A stretch of DNA of 64,000 nt from Lysobacterales bacterium. GTDB taxonomy: Bacteria; Pseudomonadota; Gammaproteobacteria; Xanthomonadales; SZUA-38. How positions within the stretch are numbered: the stretch's first letter is position 1; each line of letters begins with the position of its first letter. The DNA lies in contig JANQOZ010000125.1 of assembly GCA_028285525.1 (NCBI GenBank), positions 1-64,000 on the forward strand. The letters run 5' to 3'. Made by a program: the position numbers and the translations under genes. The notes under the pieces are model-generated. The model did no database searches, was not told the origin of the DNA, and was given only the letters and a program-made list of their open reading frames with translations. Positions 27,978 to 36,950 of this stretch are shown here, one piece after another.

Positions 27978-28612
27978 GGTGAAGTTACCTCGGTTGGTGG
28001 CAGCGGCGCACGCCACTGCTGTTTTTCAACAACGCCTTTGAACTGGCTGACCATCGCGGCGGCGGCGTCACGCAGGGCGACCGTGGTGGCCTCGCCCAGC
28101 GACTGATTGCCGTTAACAAACCGCTTGCGGTCTTTGCCGTAGGCGACAAACGGCCAGTACCCGACGATGGTTCCCTGATCGGAGTACAGGCGAATCTGGT
28201 ATTTCATGGAAACAGCGTAGAAGTTGGTTGCCGTCTCGGCGGGGGAGAGAAACGCGTATTCCTCGAGGACGGGCTCAAGCACCAGATCGACGCCGTAGCT
28301 GGAGTTGTCCTGGTCCGGGCTCGGCACCGGGATAGTTTGCTCGAACAGCGCGCCGAAAATCTTGTCGTACACGGCCTGCTGCTTGGTGCCCAGTTCGAAG
28401 GTCAGCTTGCCTTCCTCTTCGGTATAGACGTACTGGCTGAACTGGGGGCTGTAATAGATGCCGGCGCTGAAGGGCAGAGGCTGGACCACCGGCTCGGGAA
28501 ACTCTTCCTCGATCACCACGGTGCCCGCGCAGCCTACGACCGTGGCGGCCGCCAGCAGGGCACAAAGTACGCGTAAAGGCTGCCACTCGGGGCGCTGACG
28601 GTTGATCCTCAC
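27974..28612 (-). CDS. Lipoprotein of unknown function
   Basis: A 212-residue lipoprotein with the lipobox VVGC (Cys near residue 28, after LCALLAAATVVG). The mature part contains GIYYSPQFSQYVYTEEE, KQQAVYDKIFGALFEQTIPV and FYAVSMKYQIRLYSDQG. The overall style (a defined beta-rich region then a helix, ending AAMVSQFKGVVEKQ) suggests an outer-membrane-anchored periplasmic protein, but no family is recognised. It is the first gene of a two-gene operon and is read away from the low-complexity lipoprotein gene 292 bases upstream. Confidence 0.7.
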   Translation of the reverse strand: MRINRQRPEWQPLRVLCALLAAATVVGCAGTVVIEEEFPEPVVQPLPFSAGIYYSPQFSQYVYTEEEGKLTFELGTKQQAVYDKIFGALFEQTIPVPSPDQDNSSYGVDLVLEPVLEEYAFLSPAETATNFYAVSMKYQIRLYSDQGTIVGYWPFVAYGKDRKRFVNGNQSLGEATTVALRDAAAAMVSQFKGVVEKQQWRAPLPPTEVTSP

Positions 28613-28832
28613 GGGCGGGCTGTCCCTGTCGATTTGCTCATGCTGATGCGTGGCCTCATCTGAAAGTGACCGCTACTCCGGCGAAAAGGTTGCATTAAAG
28701 TCTACACCTAAGCACCACGGAGCGCTGCGTACACTAAACCTAGCGTGAAATCCGTCGTAAGGCTGTGAAAAAGTGACAAGCCGGTCGCAGCCTCTACGAA
28801 GGTTTTAGTATTTTGCTGGGCGACCCTGCGTC

Positions 28833-28856
28833 TTGCAACTATTTGGCGATTATAAT
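28833..28856 (+). promoter_or_regulatory. Candidate promoter of the VWA/ExbB-like cluster
   Basis: A perfect TATAAT at 28851-28856 lies about 48 bases before the first start codon of the cluster. TTGCAA at 28833-28838 is close but only 12 bases away, so the -35 is weak or activator-dependent. The whole 292-base divergent gap (28613-28904) shows no gene. Confidence 0.4.
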
Positions 28857-28904
28857 GGTCTGGTACATAGCGCAAACGCGATACGACCCATGGAGAACAG
28901 CACC

Positions 28905-30080
28905 ATGAAGCAGCCGGTGACAGCTAACGGCGACAACCTGTTAAGCACCTCAGGAATGCCTGCTTCGGGCTACCGCGCTTTGTCTGCGCGGTGGATTCCC
29001 GTATGCCTGCTGGCGCTGGCCGCTGGCTGTGCCAGCCAGAGTCCCATGCAGCAGCAGATGCCGCAGATGCCGTCACCGTCGGCGTCCCCGCCGTCGCCGC
29101 CCTCCATGCCTTCGTCGTCGCCGAGCATGCCATCACCTTCGCCGAGTATGCCGAGCCCGAGCACGCCGTCACCGAGCATGCCCACGCCGTCGATGCCGAC
29201 GCCGTCAGGTGCGCCGTCGTCGCCGAGCGCTCAGCAGTCTCCGAGCATGCAGCCGCCGGGGTCCAGCAGTCCGAGCGAGGCCGGCGCTGAGTCGCAGGCC
29301 AACGCCGACTCGAGCGCGGCCGGTGGCACCAGCGAATTGGAAGTGCTGGAGCCGGAAGAATCAGAAGCGTCCGCGGACGCCAGCGCTGAGCCCACCTGGG
29401 ATGAAGGCGAGAGCGGCGGCGAGGAGTCGCTGGCCGACGCCTCGGAAAGCGCAGCTGGTGGTGGTGCCTCCGGCGGCGAGGAGTCGATGGAAGAAGAGTC
29501 GCTGGCTGATGCCGGCGAGAGCGGCGCCAGCGGCGGTGCACCCGGCGGCGGTGAGCCGACCAGCGGCGAGATGGCCGCCACCAGCGGTGGCCTCCCGGGC
29601 GGTGCTTCACCGGCGGGCACGGAGCAGTCGCTCGAGGCGGAGCTCAACAGCTCTCTGGAAATTTTCGAAGGCGAGATGGAGCGAACGATCACCATCCTCG
29701 CCTCCAACGACGATGCTGACGGGGAAGCCCAGGGCGCTGCCGGCGGCAACGGTGGTGAAGAGGAAGAGGGCGGGCTGTTTGATCAAACGGGCGCCGGCGC
29801 TGAGCTGGTGCTGGTGAACGGCGATCCGTCACTCCTGCCGGGCGGCTCTCAGGACGTGGACGGTGAGACGGGCGATGAGCCGATCACCGGTCGGCCGGGC
29901 CTGGAGGGCGGCGGCACCGCCAACGAGACCTATCCGCGCGTACCTGGCGACGTCGGTGACGGTCAGGACGACGACGTGGTGGCACGTCAGATCCGTGAGG
30001 CGGCGATCAACGAAGACGACCCGTCGCTGCGTGAAAAGCTGTGGGAAGAGTACCGCAACTACAAGAAATCCATTCAATGA
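28905..30080 (+). CDS. Low-complexity Ser/Pro/Met- and acidic Gly-rich lipoprotein
   Basis: About 391 residues. A long N-region leads to RWIPVCLLALAAGC, a lipobox with Cys near residue 42. The next 100 residues are a tract of repeated S-P-S-M-P units, then about 180 residues rich in Glu, Ser, Gly and Ala (for example GGEESLADASE). The last 100 residues are less biased and end with an amphipathic, charged tail (LREKLWEEYRNYKKSIQ). The start ATG 28905 has GGAGAA eight bases upstream; ATG 28956 would give a shorter signal. It probably forms an extended tether from the outer membrane. It is the first gene of the cluster and is followed 8 bases later by the next lipoprotein. Confidence 0.75.
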   Translation: MKQPVTANGDNLLSTSGMPASGYRALSARWIPVCLLALAAGCASQSPMQQQMPQMPSPSASPPSPPSMPSSSPSMPSPSPSMPSPSTPSPSMPTPSMPTPSGAPSSPSAQQSPSMQPPGSSSPSEAGAESQANADSSAAGGTSELEVLEPEESEASADASAEPTWDEGESGGEESLADASESAAGGGASGGEESMEEESLADAGESGASGGAPGGGEPTSGEMAATSGGLPGGASPAGTEQSLEAELNSSLEIFEGEMERTITILASNDDADGEAQGAAGGNGGEEEEGGLFDQTGAGAELVLVNGDPSLLPGGSQDVDGETGDEPITGRPGLEGGGTANETYPRVPGDVGDGQDDDVVARQIREAAINEDDPSLREKLWEEYRNYKKSIQ

Positions 30081-30088
30081 GGAACGTC

Positions 30089-31294
30089 ATGTCAAGGATC
30101 GTTTCAGTGACCGTTGTGCTGGCCTTAGCGGCTGCCCTGTCTGCCTGCACCACCGCGACGGTGAAAACCGTCAACTCGGTGCCCATCGAAAAGGCCGATC
30201 AGGAGTTGGCCCAGGATCAGCTTTTGGACGTGGGTCTGCAGATTTTTAATCCGGGCATTCCCGCCAACCAGGAGGACCGGGAAGACGACAACATCTATCC
30301 GGCCGTTCGCCGGGCCGAGGCTCGTTACGTGCCATACCTGCTGCGGACGACGCTCGAGGCGTCCAACCAGTGGGGCGCGGTGCGGGTTCTGCCGGGCGAA
30401 GACCCCGCCTCGGAAGTCACCGTGACCGGCGAGATCCTCCACTCTGACGGCGTGGTGCTGGAGGTGCGGGTGACCGCAACGGACGCCACCGGCCGCACTT
30501 GGCTGGATAAAAAGTATGCCGACCTCGCCACGCAGTTTGCCTACCGCGACGATGTGGAGTACGACGGCGACGCGTTTCAGGATCTCTACAACCTCGTGGC
30601 CAACGATCTGCGCAAGGCGCGGGACGAGCTGAGCCGCGAGGAGCTGAAGGAAATCCGCACCGTCGCCAACCTGCGGTATGCGGCTGAGGTGGCGCCGGAC
30701 GCGTTCGGCAACCACCTGACCGAAGACCGAAACGGCGACGTTGTGATCAACCGGCTCCCGGCCTACGACGATCCGATGATGCGTCGCGTGGCCCGGATCC
30801 GCGAGAGCGAGTATCTGTTCATCGACACGGTCGATCAGCAGTACGCGGTGTTCTATCAGCAGATGGATCCGAGCTACGACCAGTGGCGACGTTACTCTTA
30901 CGAGGAAACGCTTGCTGAGGAAGACATCAAGCGCTCGGCCCGAACCCGCATGCTCGCAGGCCTGCTGGGTGTGGTCGGCGGCGCCGCCATCTCTTCCAAC
31001 GCCAACGGCAACTGGGCGCAGAACAGCATTGGCAACGCGGCGGCGCTTGGCGGCCTCTATGCGCTCAAGCAGAGCTACGACACCTATCAGGAAGCCAAGA
31101 TCCACCAGGAGGCGCTGAAAGAACTCGCCGCCTCTTTCGACGCTGAGGTCAAGCCAATCGTGCTGGAAGTGGAGGGTGAGGTTGTGAAGCTCAACGGCTC
31201 GCTCGACGCCCAGTACAAAGAGTGGCGCCGCCTGATGCGGGAGATCTACGAGGCCGAGACCGGCATACCCGTCGCGGACGCGGTTCCGCAGTAA
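30089..31294 (+). CDS. Lipoprotein with glycine-zipper-like segment
   Basis: A 401-residue lipoprotein. ATG 30089 has AGGA five bases upstream and begins a signal peptide ending in the lipobox LSAC (Cys near residue 20). The body (IYPAVRRAEARYVPYLLRTT ... EVTVTGEILHSDG) is mixed alpha/beta; a Gly/Ala-rich segment (MLAGLLGVVGGAAISSNANG ... IGNAAALGGLYAL) near residues 290-330 resembles glycine-zipper motifs, and a charged helical end (AQYKEWRRLMREIYE) closes it. No named family is recognised. Position and signal type make it an outer-membrane component of the cluster; ATG 30077 is a less likely start. Confidence 0.75.
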   Translation: MSRIVSVTVVLALAAALSACTTATVKTVNSVPIEKADQELAQDQLLDVGLQIFNPGIPANQEDREDDNIYPAVRRAEARYVPYLLRTTLEASNQWGAVRVLPGEDPASEVTVTGEILHSDGVVLEVRVTATDATGRTWLDKKYADLATQFAYRDDVEYDGDAFQDLYNLVANDLRKARDELSREELKEIRTVANLRYAAEVAPDAFGNHLTEDRNGDVVINRLPAYDDPMMRRVARIRESEYLFIDTVDQQYAVFYQQMDPSYDQWRRYSYEETLAEEDIKRSARTRMLAGLLGVVGGAAISSNANGNWAQNSIGNAAALGGLYALKQSYDTYQEAKIHQEALKELAASFDAEVKPIVLEVEGEVVKLNGSLDAQYKEWRRLMREIYEAETGIPVADAVPQ

Positions 31295-31305
31295 GCGGCG
31301 ACCCC

Positions 31306-33525
31306 ATGCCCACCGACCCGACAACGCTGGAACAGTTCAGCGACCGGCAGCCTTTGCCCGGAGCGAGCGGAAATATCCTGCTCGCGACCCTGGACGGCGC
31401 ACCGGTCCGGCTGCGCCGCCTGCCGCTCGCGCCCGATTCGGTGTCGGCTGCCAGGCAGCAGCTCGCTGCGGCGGCCGGCATCAGCCATCCGGCGATCGTG
31501 CCGGACAGCGGCCTGCTGGTGCAGGACGGTCAGGTTTGGGTGTGGCGCCCGGAGCTGGAAGGTGAGGCGCCGGTCAGCGACGAACAGGAGCAGCGGCTGG
31601 CGTTTGCCCAGCGCACCTGTGAAGCACTCGGGCTGATTCATCGCGCCGGGTTCGCGCATGGCGCGGTGGACGGCACGCACCTGGTTATGACGCCGGCGGA
31701 CGGCCTGAAGCTGGTCGACCCGACGCTCGACGCTGCCGCCACCCCCACCCAGGACATGCAGGCGCTGGGCCGCGTGCTGTTCGAATGGGAAACCGGGCAG
31801 AGTGCCAGCAACCTGGAGCAACCGGAGCTGGCTGCGGCGCTGACCCGCCAGGCGGCTCAGCGGCCGCTGCCGCCGAGGCTGGCGCGGCTGATCCTGCGTC
31901 TGCTGTCCGAGGAGCCGCCGGCCGCGACGCTGGCGGCGGAAGACCTCGAAGATATCCGGCTGAGCCTCGCGCGCGCCGACGCGCAGGTCAAGGCGCACTG
32001 GCAGACCGAGTCCTATGAGCCGGTCAAGGCCGCCAAGTCCTCCACGCCGTCGATCAGCCCGGTGCAGCCCGCCGCGCAGCCGCAGTCCAAGGCGCCGGCG
32101 TTTATTGCCACGGCGGCCGCCTGCGTGCTGCTGCTCGCGATTGTGTTTGTGGTCGGCGTTCTGCCCGACCGCGTGGCGCCCGAACCCGAGCCGGTGGCGG
32201 AGACCGAGGTAGCGGAGCCCGAGCCGGCGGCCCCTGAGCCGCAGCCCGCGGCGGCCCCCCTGAGCCAGGCGGACCTCGAGCGCCTGCTGCGCCAGCGCGA
32301 GTCGGCACAGGCGGTGCTGGACGAGCTGATCAATCTGCAGCTCGAGCTGGAGGAGCAGCGGGTGCTGCGCTGGGCGGAACGGCGGTTCACGCAGGCCCGC
32401 GACCTGGCCGCGTCCGGCGACGAGCCGTTCCGCGAGCAGAAATTTGAGCTGGCCGAGGCGACCTACAGGGACGCGCTTAAGGAAATGAACGCGGTTGCCG
32501 CGTTACGCCCGATCATCGTGGCGGAAGCGTTGGAGCGCGGTCGGTTTGCCTTCGATCAGGGCAACGCCGCTGAGGCCGACGACGCCTACTCGCTCGCTCT
32601 GGCCATCGACCCTGAGAATGAGCAGGCCAAGACCGGCAAGGCGCGCGCTGAGACGCTGGATCAGGTCAAGGCCCTGATGGCTGACGTCACGGCGGCGCGC
32701 GACGAGCTGCGCCTGAACGACGCGCTGTCGCTGCTGGATCAGGTGCTCGCGCTCGACCCGCTGACCGAAGACGCAGCGGCGCTCAAAGGAGAGCTGCAGA
32801 CCGAGCTGGCCGATGCCCGGTTTCGGAATGCGATGTCGGACGGCCTCGCGGCGCTGTCGGAAGGCCGCTGGCAGGAGGCGCGCACCGCGCTCAATCGCGC
32901 CGCCAAGCTGGAGCCGGGCAATCGTGCTCCCAAGGACGCGCTGATCGAGCTCGAGCGGCGTCAGCGTGACGCGCTGGTGGCCCGCGATATCGGCAAGGCC
33001 CGCACCGCGCAGGAGCAGGAGCGCTGGGAAGCGGCCATCAATCACTTCGACGACATTCTCAAGCGTGACCCCAATTCGCGCGTGGCCCAGGAGGGCCGTG
33101 CGCAGGCGGTGGAGCGCCAGGATTTGGACCAGCGGCTCACGACGCTGCTGCGTGATCCGGCCCAGCTCTGGTCCAACCAGGGCCGGTCGACGGCCCGGTC
33201 GCTGCTCTATGACGCGCGGGCGATCGAACAGCCCGGGCCCCGGCTGCGTGATCAGCTGGTCCGCCTGGATCAGCAGATCGACCTGGCCGCCCGGCCGCAG
33301 CCGGTGACGCTGGTGTCGGACAACGCCTGCAACGTGATCGTTTACAAAGTGGCGCGCCTCGGTCAGTTCGATCGCCACCAGCTCGAGCTGCTGCCCGGCC
33401 GGTACACGGCGGTCGGCACCCGAGACGGTTATCGGGATGTGCGGGTCGAGTTCATGGTGCCGGCCGGGCAGGCGCCGCAGCCGGTTTCCCTGCGCTGCGA
33501 AGAGCAGGTCCTGGCGCGAGGCTAA
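31306..33525 (+). CDS. Pseudokinase-like domain, membrane helix and TPR protein
   Basis: A 739-residue protein. Residues 1 to about 230 follow the order of a Ser/Thr kinase: a lead-in helix and IHRAGFAHGAVDGTHLVM (near 111-127), in place of HRDLKxxN, then LKLVDPTL in place of the DFG loop. The catalytic Asp and Asn positions are altered and no glycine loop or catalytic Lys is evident, so it is probably a pseudokinase. A Pro/Ala linker leads to one membrane helix (265-287), an acidic Pro/Glu spacer, and about 350 residues of TPR-like helices (for example RFAFDQGNAAEADDAYSLAL). The end (QLELLPGRYTAVGTRDGYRD) is PEGA-like. Topology would place the kinase-like part in the cytoplasm and the TPRs in the periplasm. 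Confidence 0.78.
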   Translation: MPTDPTTLEQFSDRQPLPGASGNILLATLDGAPVRLRRLPLAPDSVSAARQQLAAAAGISHPAIVPDSGLLVQDGQVWVWRPELEGEAPVSDEQEQRLAFAQRTCEALGLIHRAGFAHGAVDGTHLVMTPADGLKLVDPTLDAAATPTQDMQALGRVLFEWETGQSASNLEQPELAAALTRQAAQRPLPPRLARLILRLLSEEPPAATLAAEDLEDIRLSLARADAQVKAHWQTESYEPVKAAKSSTPSISPVQPAAQPQSKAPAFIATAAACVLLLAIVFVVGVLPDRVAPEPEPVAETEVAEPEPAAPEPQPAAAPLSQADLERLLRQRESAQAVLDELINLQLELEEQRVLRWAERRFTQARDLAASGDEPFREQKFELAEATYRDALKEMNAVAALRPIIVAEALERGRFAFDQGNAAEADDAYSLALAIDPENEQAKTGKARAETLDQVKALMADVTAARDELRLNDALSLLDQVLALDPLTEDAAALKGELQTELADARFRNAMSDGLAALSEGRWQEARTALNRAAKLEPGNRAPKDALIELERRQRDALVARDIGKARTAQEQERWEAAINHFDDILKRDPNSRVAQEGRAQAVERQDLDQRLTTLLRDPAQLWSNQGRSTARSLLYDARAIEQPGPRLRDQLVRLDQQIDLAARPQPVTLVSDNACNVIVYKVARLGQFDRHQLELLPGRYTAVGTRDGYRDVRVEFMVPAGQAPQPVSLRCEEQVLARG

Positions 33526-33581
33526 GTGATGACGGAGAGTAAGCACATCAACGCAGACAACGCCGCCGCGGGGAGATGCGC

Positions 33582-35699
33582 ATGAGCGACTTAAGAACGC
33601 CCCCGCCGCCGACCTCGGGTGACGACCACTTTGAGGTCATCACGCCCACCGAGTTTCAGCCGGCAGCCACCACCACCAAGCGCGGCATCGGCGGCGTGTC
33701 CTGGTGGACGGTCGGCAGCTTTGCGCTGCTCGGGCTGGTGGCAGGATGCGCGCTGTACCTTTTCACCGCGCGCTCGGTGCTGATCGACATCACGCCGGCC
33801 CCGGATTCGATGGAGCTGGACGGCGCGCTGCTGTTTCCGCTGAAGCTCGGCGAACGCTGGCTGCTCCATCCGGGTGGCTACACGGTAGAGGCGTCGCTCG
33901 AGGGCTACCACCCCCTCAAAACTGACTTTGCGGTGCTGTCGGAGGATGGCCAGCAGTTTGCCTTCACCATGGACAAGCTGCCGGGGCTGCTCAGCGTGAC
34001 CGCCGGCGACGTGCCGGGCGCCCATGTCTGGATCGACGGCCAGCCGCTGAGTCCGGCGCCGCTGAGCCAGCACGAGCTGGAGCCCGGCACCTACCAGCTC
34101 ACGGTTCGCGCGCCCCGCTATCGCGACTTTGAGCAGTCGATCGACATCGAGGGCAAGCAGATCGAGCAGAGCGTGGCGGCGGTACTTGAGCCTGCGTGGG
34201 CCGACGTGCAGCTCGCGAGCACGCCCGCCGGCGCCACGCTCTACGTCGACGGTGATCCGGTCGGCGAAACGCCCCTGACGGCGCAGATCCTGGAAGGTGA
34301 CCGCGATCTGTCGCTGCAGCTCGAGGGCTACAAGGACTGGACCACCGGCCTCACCCTGACCGCGGGTGCCGAGCTTTCGCTGCCGACGGTTGAGCTGACG
34401 CCAGCCGACACCCTGGTCACCGTGGCCAGCACCCCGAGTGGTGCCAGCGTGACGGTGGAAGGAGAATATCGCGGCCAGACGCCGCTGCGGCTGGCGCTGG
34501 CGCCGGGCCGTTCGTACCGCATGGGATTCACCCGCGCCGGTTACCAGTCGCGTCAGCGCTCGGTGGACGTCGCTGAGGGTGATGACACCCGGCTAAACAT
34601 CCGGCTCCAGCCGATCCTCGGGGTGGTGCAGATGGCGGGTGAACCGGAAGACGCGGAGGTTTACGTGGACGGCGTCTTCCAGGGTCGCCTGAACGATCGG
34701 TTCGAGCTGGCCGCACATCCCCAGCGGATCGAAGTCCGGCGCGAGGGCTACCAGCCCTACAGCACCACGGTCACGCCCAGCCCGAACCAGGAGCAGCTGC
34801 TGAACGTGGAGCTCACGAGCTTTGCTGACGCGGCGGCTGAAGCGAACCCGGATACGCTGGTCACCAGCACCGGCTACGAGCTCAAGCTGATCCGCCCAAG
34901 CGGCGTGTATCGCCTGGGCAGCCCGCGGCGGGAGCAGGGTCGGCGCTCCAACGAGTTTATCCGCCAGGTGCAGCTGGAAAAGCCGTTTTATCTCGGCACG
35001 CGGGAAGTGACCAACCTGCAGTTCAAGGCGTTCAGCGCGAGCCACGACTCCGGCATTGCCAGCACCAACAGCCTGAGCCTGAAGGATCAGCCGGTGGTGC
35101 GGATCAGCTGGGATCAGGCGGCACGCTTCTGCAACTGGCTCAGCGCCAAAGAAGGTCTACCCGCGGCCTACCAGGAGCGTAACGGCGTCATGGTCCCGGT
35201 CACCCCGATGACCATCGGTTACCGGCTGCCCAGCGAGGCGGAGTGGGCCTATGCCGCCCGCTACGGCGGCGGGTCTCAGTCGGCCCGGAAGTACCCGTGG
35301 GGTGAGCAGATGCCGCCGCCGGGCGCCGCCGGCAACTTTGCCGGCACGGAGTCCAGCGGTGAGGTAGAGCGAGGGCTGTCGAACTATGCTGACGAATACC
35401 CCGTCAGTGCCCCGGTGGGGACCTACGGCAGCAGCGCGCTTGGGCTCTACGACCTGGGCGGCAACGTGCACGAGTGGATTCACGACTATTACCTGATCAG
35501 CAGCAGCGGCCTCGGCAAAACGCCGCTCGACCCACTGGGCGCTGCCGAGGGCAGCAACCACGTGATCCGCGGCTCGAGCTGGCGCAGCGGCAGCATCACG
35601 GAGCTGCGCCTGGCCTGGCGCGATCAGGGCTCCGGCGGCAAAGACGACATCGGCTTCCGGGTGGCGCGCTACATCGACCAGGGCGGAGGAACGCCATGA
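33582..35699 (+). CDS. Membrane-anchored PEGA-repeat protein with SUMF1/FGE-like C-terminal domain
   Basis: A 705-residue protein with one membrane helix near residues 42-64 and a large periplasmic part. Four or so PEGA repeats span about 65-420 (for example STPAGATLYVDGDPVGETPL, STPSGASVTVEGEYRGQTPL). The C-terminal 280 residues are an FGE-sulfatase/SUMF1 fold: EKPFYLGTREVTNLQF, WDQAARFCNWLS, YRLPSEAEWAYAAR, LYDLGGNVHEWIHDY, VIRGSSWRSG. The cysteines that make a formylglycine-generating enzyme active are absent from the RGSSWRSG ... LAWR segment, so a binding or structural role is more likely. ATG 33582 is preferred (GGGGAG six bases upstream) over ATG 33576. The stop overlaps the next gene by four bases. 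Confidence 0.88.
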   Translation: MSDLRTPPPPTSGDDHFEVITPTEFQPAATTTKRGIGGVSWWTVGSFALLGLVAGCALYLFTARSVLIDITPAPDSMELDGALLFPLKLGERWLLHPGGYTVEASLEGYHPLKTDFAVLSEDGQQFAFTMDKLPGLLSVTAGDVPGAHVWIDGQPLSPAPLSQHELEPGTYQLTVRAPRYRDFEQSIDIEGKQIEQSVAAVLEPAWADVQLASTPAGATLYVDGDPVGETPLTAQILEGDRDLSLQLEGYKDWTTGLTLTAGAELSLPTVELTPADTLVTVASTPSGASVTVEGEYRGQTPLRLALAPGRSYRMGFTRAGYQSRQRSVDVAEGDDTRLNIRLQPILGVVQMAGEPEDAEVYVDGVFQGRLNDRFELAAHPQRIEVRREGYQPYSTTVTPSPNQEQLLNVELTSFADAAAEANPDTLVTSTGYELKLIRPSGVYRLGSPRREQGRRSNEFIRQVQLEKPFYLGTREVTNLQFKAFSASHDSGIASTNSLSLKDQPVVRISWDQAARFCNWLSAKEGLPAAYQERNGVMVPVTPMTIGYRLPSEAEWAYAARYGGGSQSARKYPWGEQMPPPGAAGNFAGTESSGEVERGLSNYADEYPVSAPVGTYGSSALGLYDLGGNVHEWIHDYYLISSSGLGKTPLDPLGAAEGSNHVIRGSSWRSGSITELRLAWRDQGSGGKDDIGFRVARYIDQGGGTP

Positions 35700-36019
35700 A
35701 CCAGAACACATTGAAGCTACTTCTCGCTTTGCTGCTCAGCCTTGGCCTTTTTGGGCCTGCGGCCGGTCAGGCTGACGATTCCGCCGACGGGTCGGAGACG
35801 GCTGAAGAGGCCACCGATCCGGCCGCCGAATTTGACCCGGCCATTTGCGATGAGCCGCCGGCGGAGGGGGAAACCCTGCCGTCCGAATGCGCGGAGCTGG
35901 CGGGCGAAGGACCCCAAGATCAGGTCGACGCGGGGGAGATGCGCGCCACGATGCGCCGCTTTGTGCCCAGCGAACAAATCTCGGAAGACAGCTCAGTCGC
36001 GTTTCCCAACGACATCTGA
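35696..36019 (+). CDS. Small secreted acidic protein
   Basis: A 107-residue protein starting at ATG 35696 in an ATGA overlap, with GGAGGA just upstream. The signal peptide TLKLLLALLLSLGLFGPAAG is followed by an acidic, low-hydrophobicity chain (DPAAEFDPAICDEPPAEGET) with two Cys that could form a disulfide, and a tail QVDAGEMRATMRRFVPSEQI. The open frame upstream of 35696 is a shadow of the PEGA gene. No family is recognised; its place in the cluster suggests a small periplasmic subunit. Confidence 0.65.
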   Translation: MNQNTLKLLLALLLSLGLFGPAAGQADDSADGSETAEEATDPAAEFDPAICDEPPAEGETLPSECAELAGEGPQDQVDAGEMRATMRRFVPSEQISEDSSVAFPNDI

Positions 36020-36080
36020 GCCGGCTTCGAGCCACGGTAAGTATTGATACCCAAGCGGTTTTTATAGGAATAAGATCAAC

Positions 36081-36908
36081 ATGGACGGTTCTGTCAGGAC
36101 ACCCACAACGATGAAAAAAGGTTTCCCGGTTGAGTTTGTGTTTCAGCTTTTTGCGCTGCTCGTCTCGGTGCTGATTGTGCACACCGTGTACGTCACGGTG
36201 GTACGGCCGGCAGCCGCAGAGGTGATGCAGGCGCAGGCGCAGGCGATTGCAGAAGACCCCAACTACGTGCCGGAGCGATCCGTCTACGTCCTGATCCGAG
36301 ACTTCGAGCAGGAGGCCTGTTTTGTGCTGCTGTTCTGGGCGCTCGCGATCATGGCCTTTAAAGCCTATCGGGGTATGCGCGAGCGGCGGCTGCTGGAGCA
36401 GGTGCTCATGCCGGTCGGGGAGGGGATCAGTATCCTGCCCGAAGACACCCGCGAGTACTCTCGCCCGCTGCAGGCTTTGCCCGATCAGGAGCGCCGCTTT
36501 CTGCTGCCCAAGGTGCTGCTGACGGCGCTGCACCGCTTTCGCTCCACCCGCGACATCCAGAGCGTCGCCACCACGGTGCGCGAGCTCTGTGAGCAGGAGG
36601 CCGAGCGCCTGGAGTCGGAGCTTTCCATGGTGCGCTACATCGCCTGGGCGATCCCCTCCATCGGGTTTATCGGCACCGTCCGAGGTATCGGTGAAGCGCT
36701 GGCGCAGGCTCATAAGGCGGTGGAGGGTGACATCACCGGCGTAACCGATTCGCTGGGTGTGGCCTTTAACTCAACGTTTATCGCGCTGGTCCTGAGCATC
36801 TTTCTGATGTTTCTCATGCACCAGCTCCAGCTGATGCAGGAGCGGCTGTCGCTCGACGCGCAGGACTACGCCGAAGAAAACCTCATCGGTAAGCTGCGTG
36901 AGTCCTAA
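36081..36908 (+). CDS. MotA/TolQ/ExbB-type proton-channel subunit
   Basis: A 275-residue protein with four hydrophobic segments near residues 18-41, 79-96, 185-208 and 228-250. The last two carry the family signature: AIPSIGFIGTVRGIGEAL, then DSLGVAFNSTFIALVLSIF. TolQ, ExbB and MotA form pentameric channels around a dimer of TolR, ExbD or MotB. A long cytoplasmic stretch rich in charged residues lies between helices 2 and 3, as in MotA and TolQ. The natural partners are the two VWA proteins at 38320-40406, whose N-terminal helices look like TolR/ExbD. AGGAA precedes ATG 36081; ATG 36111 is an alternative. Confidence 0.9.
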   Translation: MDGSVRTPTTMKKGFPVEFVFQLFALLVSVLIVHTVYVTVVRPAAAEVMQAQAQAIAEDPNYVPERSVYVLIRDFEQEACFVLLFWALAIMAFKAYRGMRERRLLEQVLMPVGEGISILPEDTREYSRPLQALPDQERRFLLPKVLLTALHRFRSTRDIQSVATTVRELCEQEAERLESELSMVRYIAWAIPSIGFIGTVRGIGEALAQAHKAVEGDITGVTDSLGVAFNSTFIALVLSIFLMFLMHQLQLMQERLSLDAQDYAEENLIGKLRES

Positions 36909-36950
36909 GCCCGCCAACATGTTTGCCTTAAACCTGGAGGCGCGCTGCCC

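Noticed and set aside
29060..29240. Repeats that could be taken for a CRISPR or satellite array
   Set aside because: The units are short, irregular and in frame with a lipoprotein coding sequence; no constant repeat/spacer pattern.
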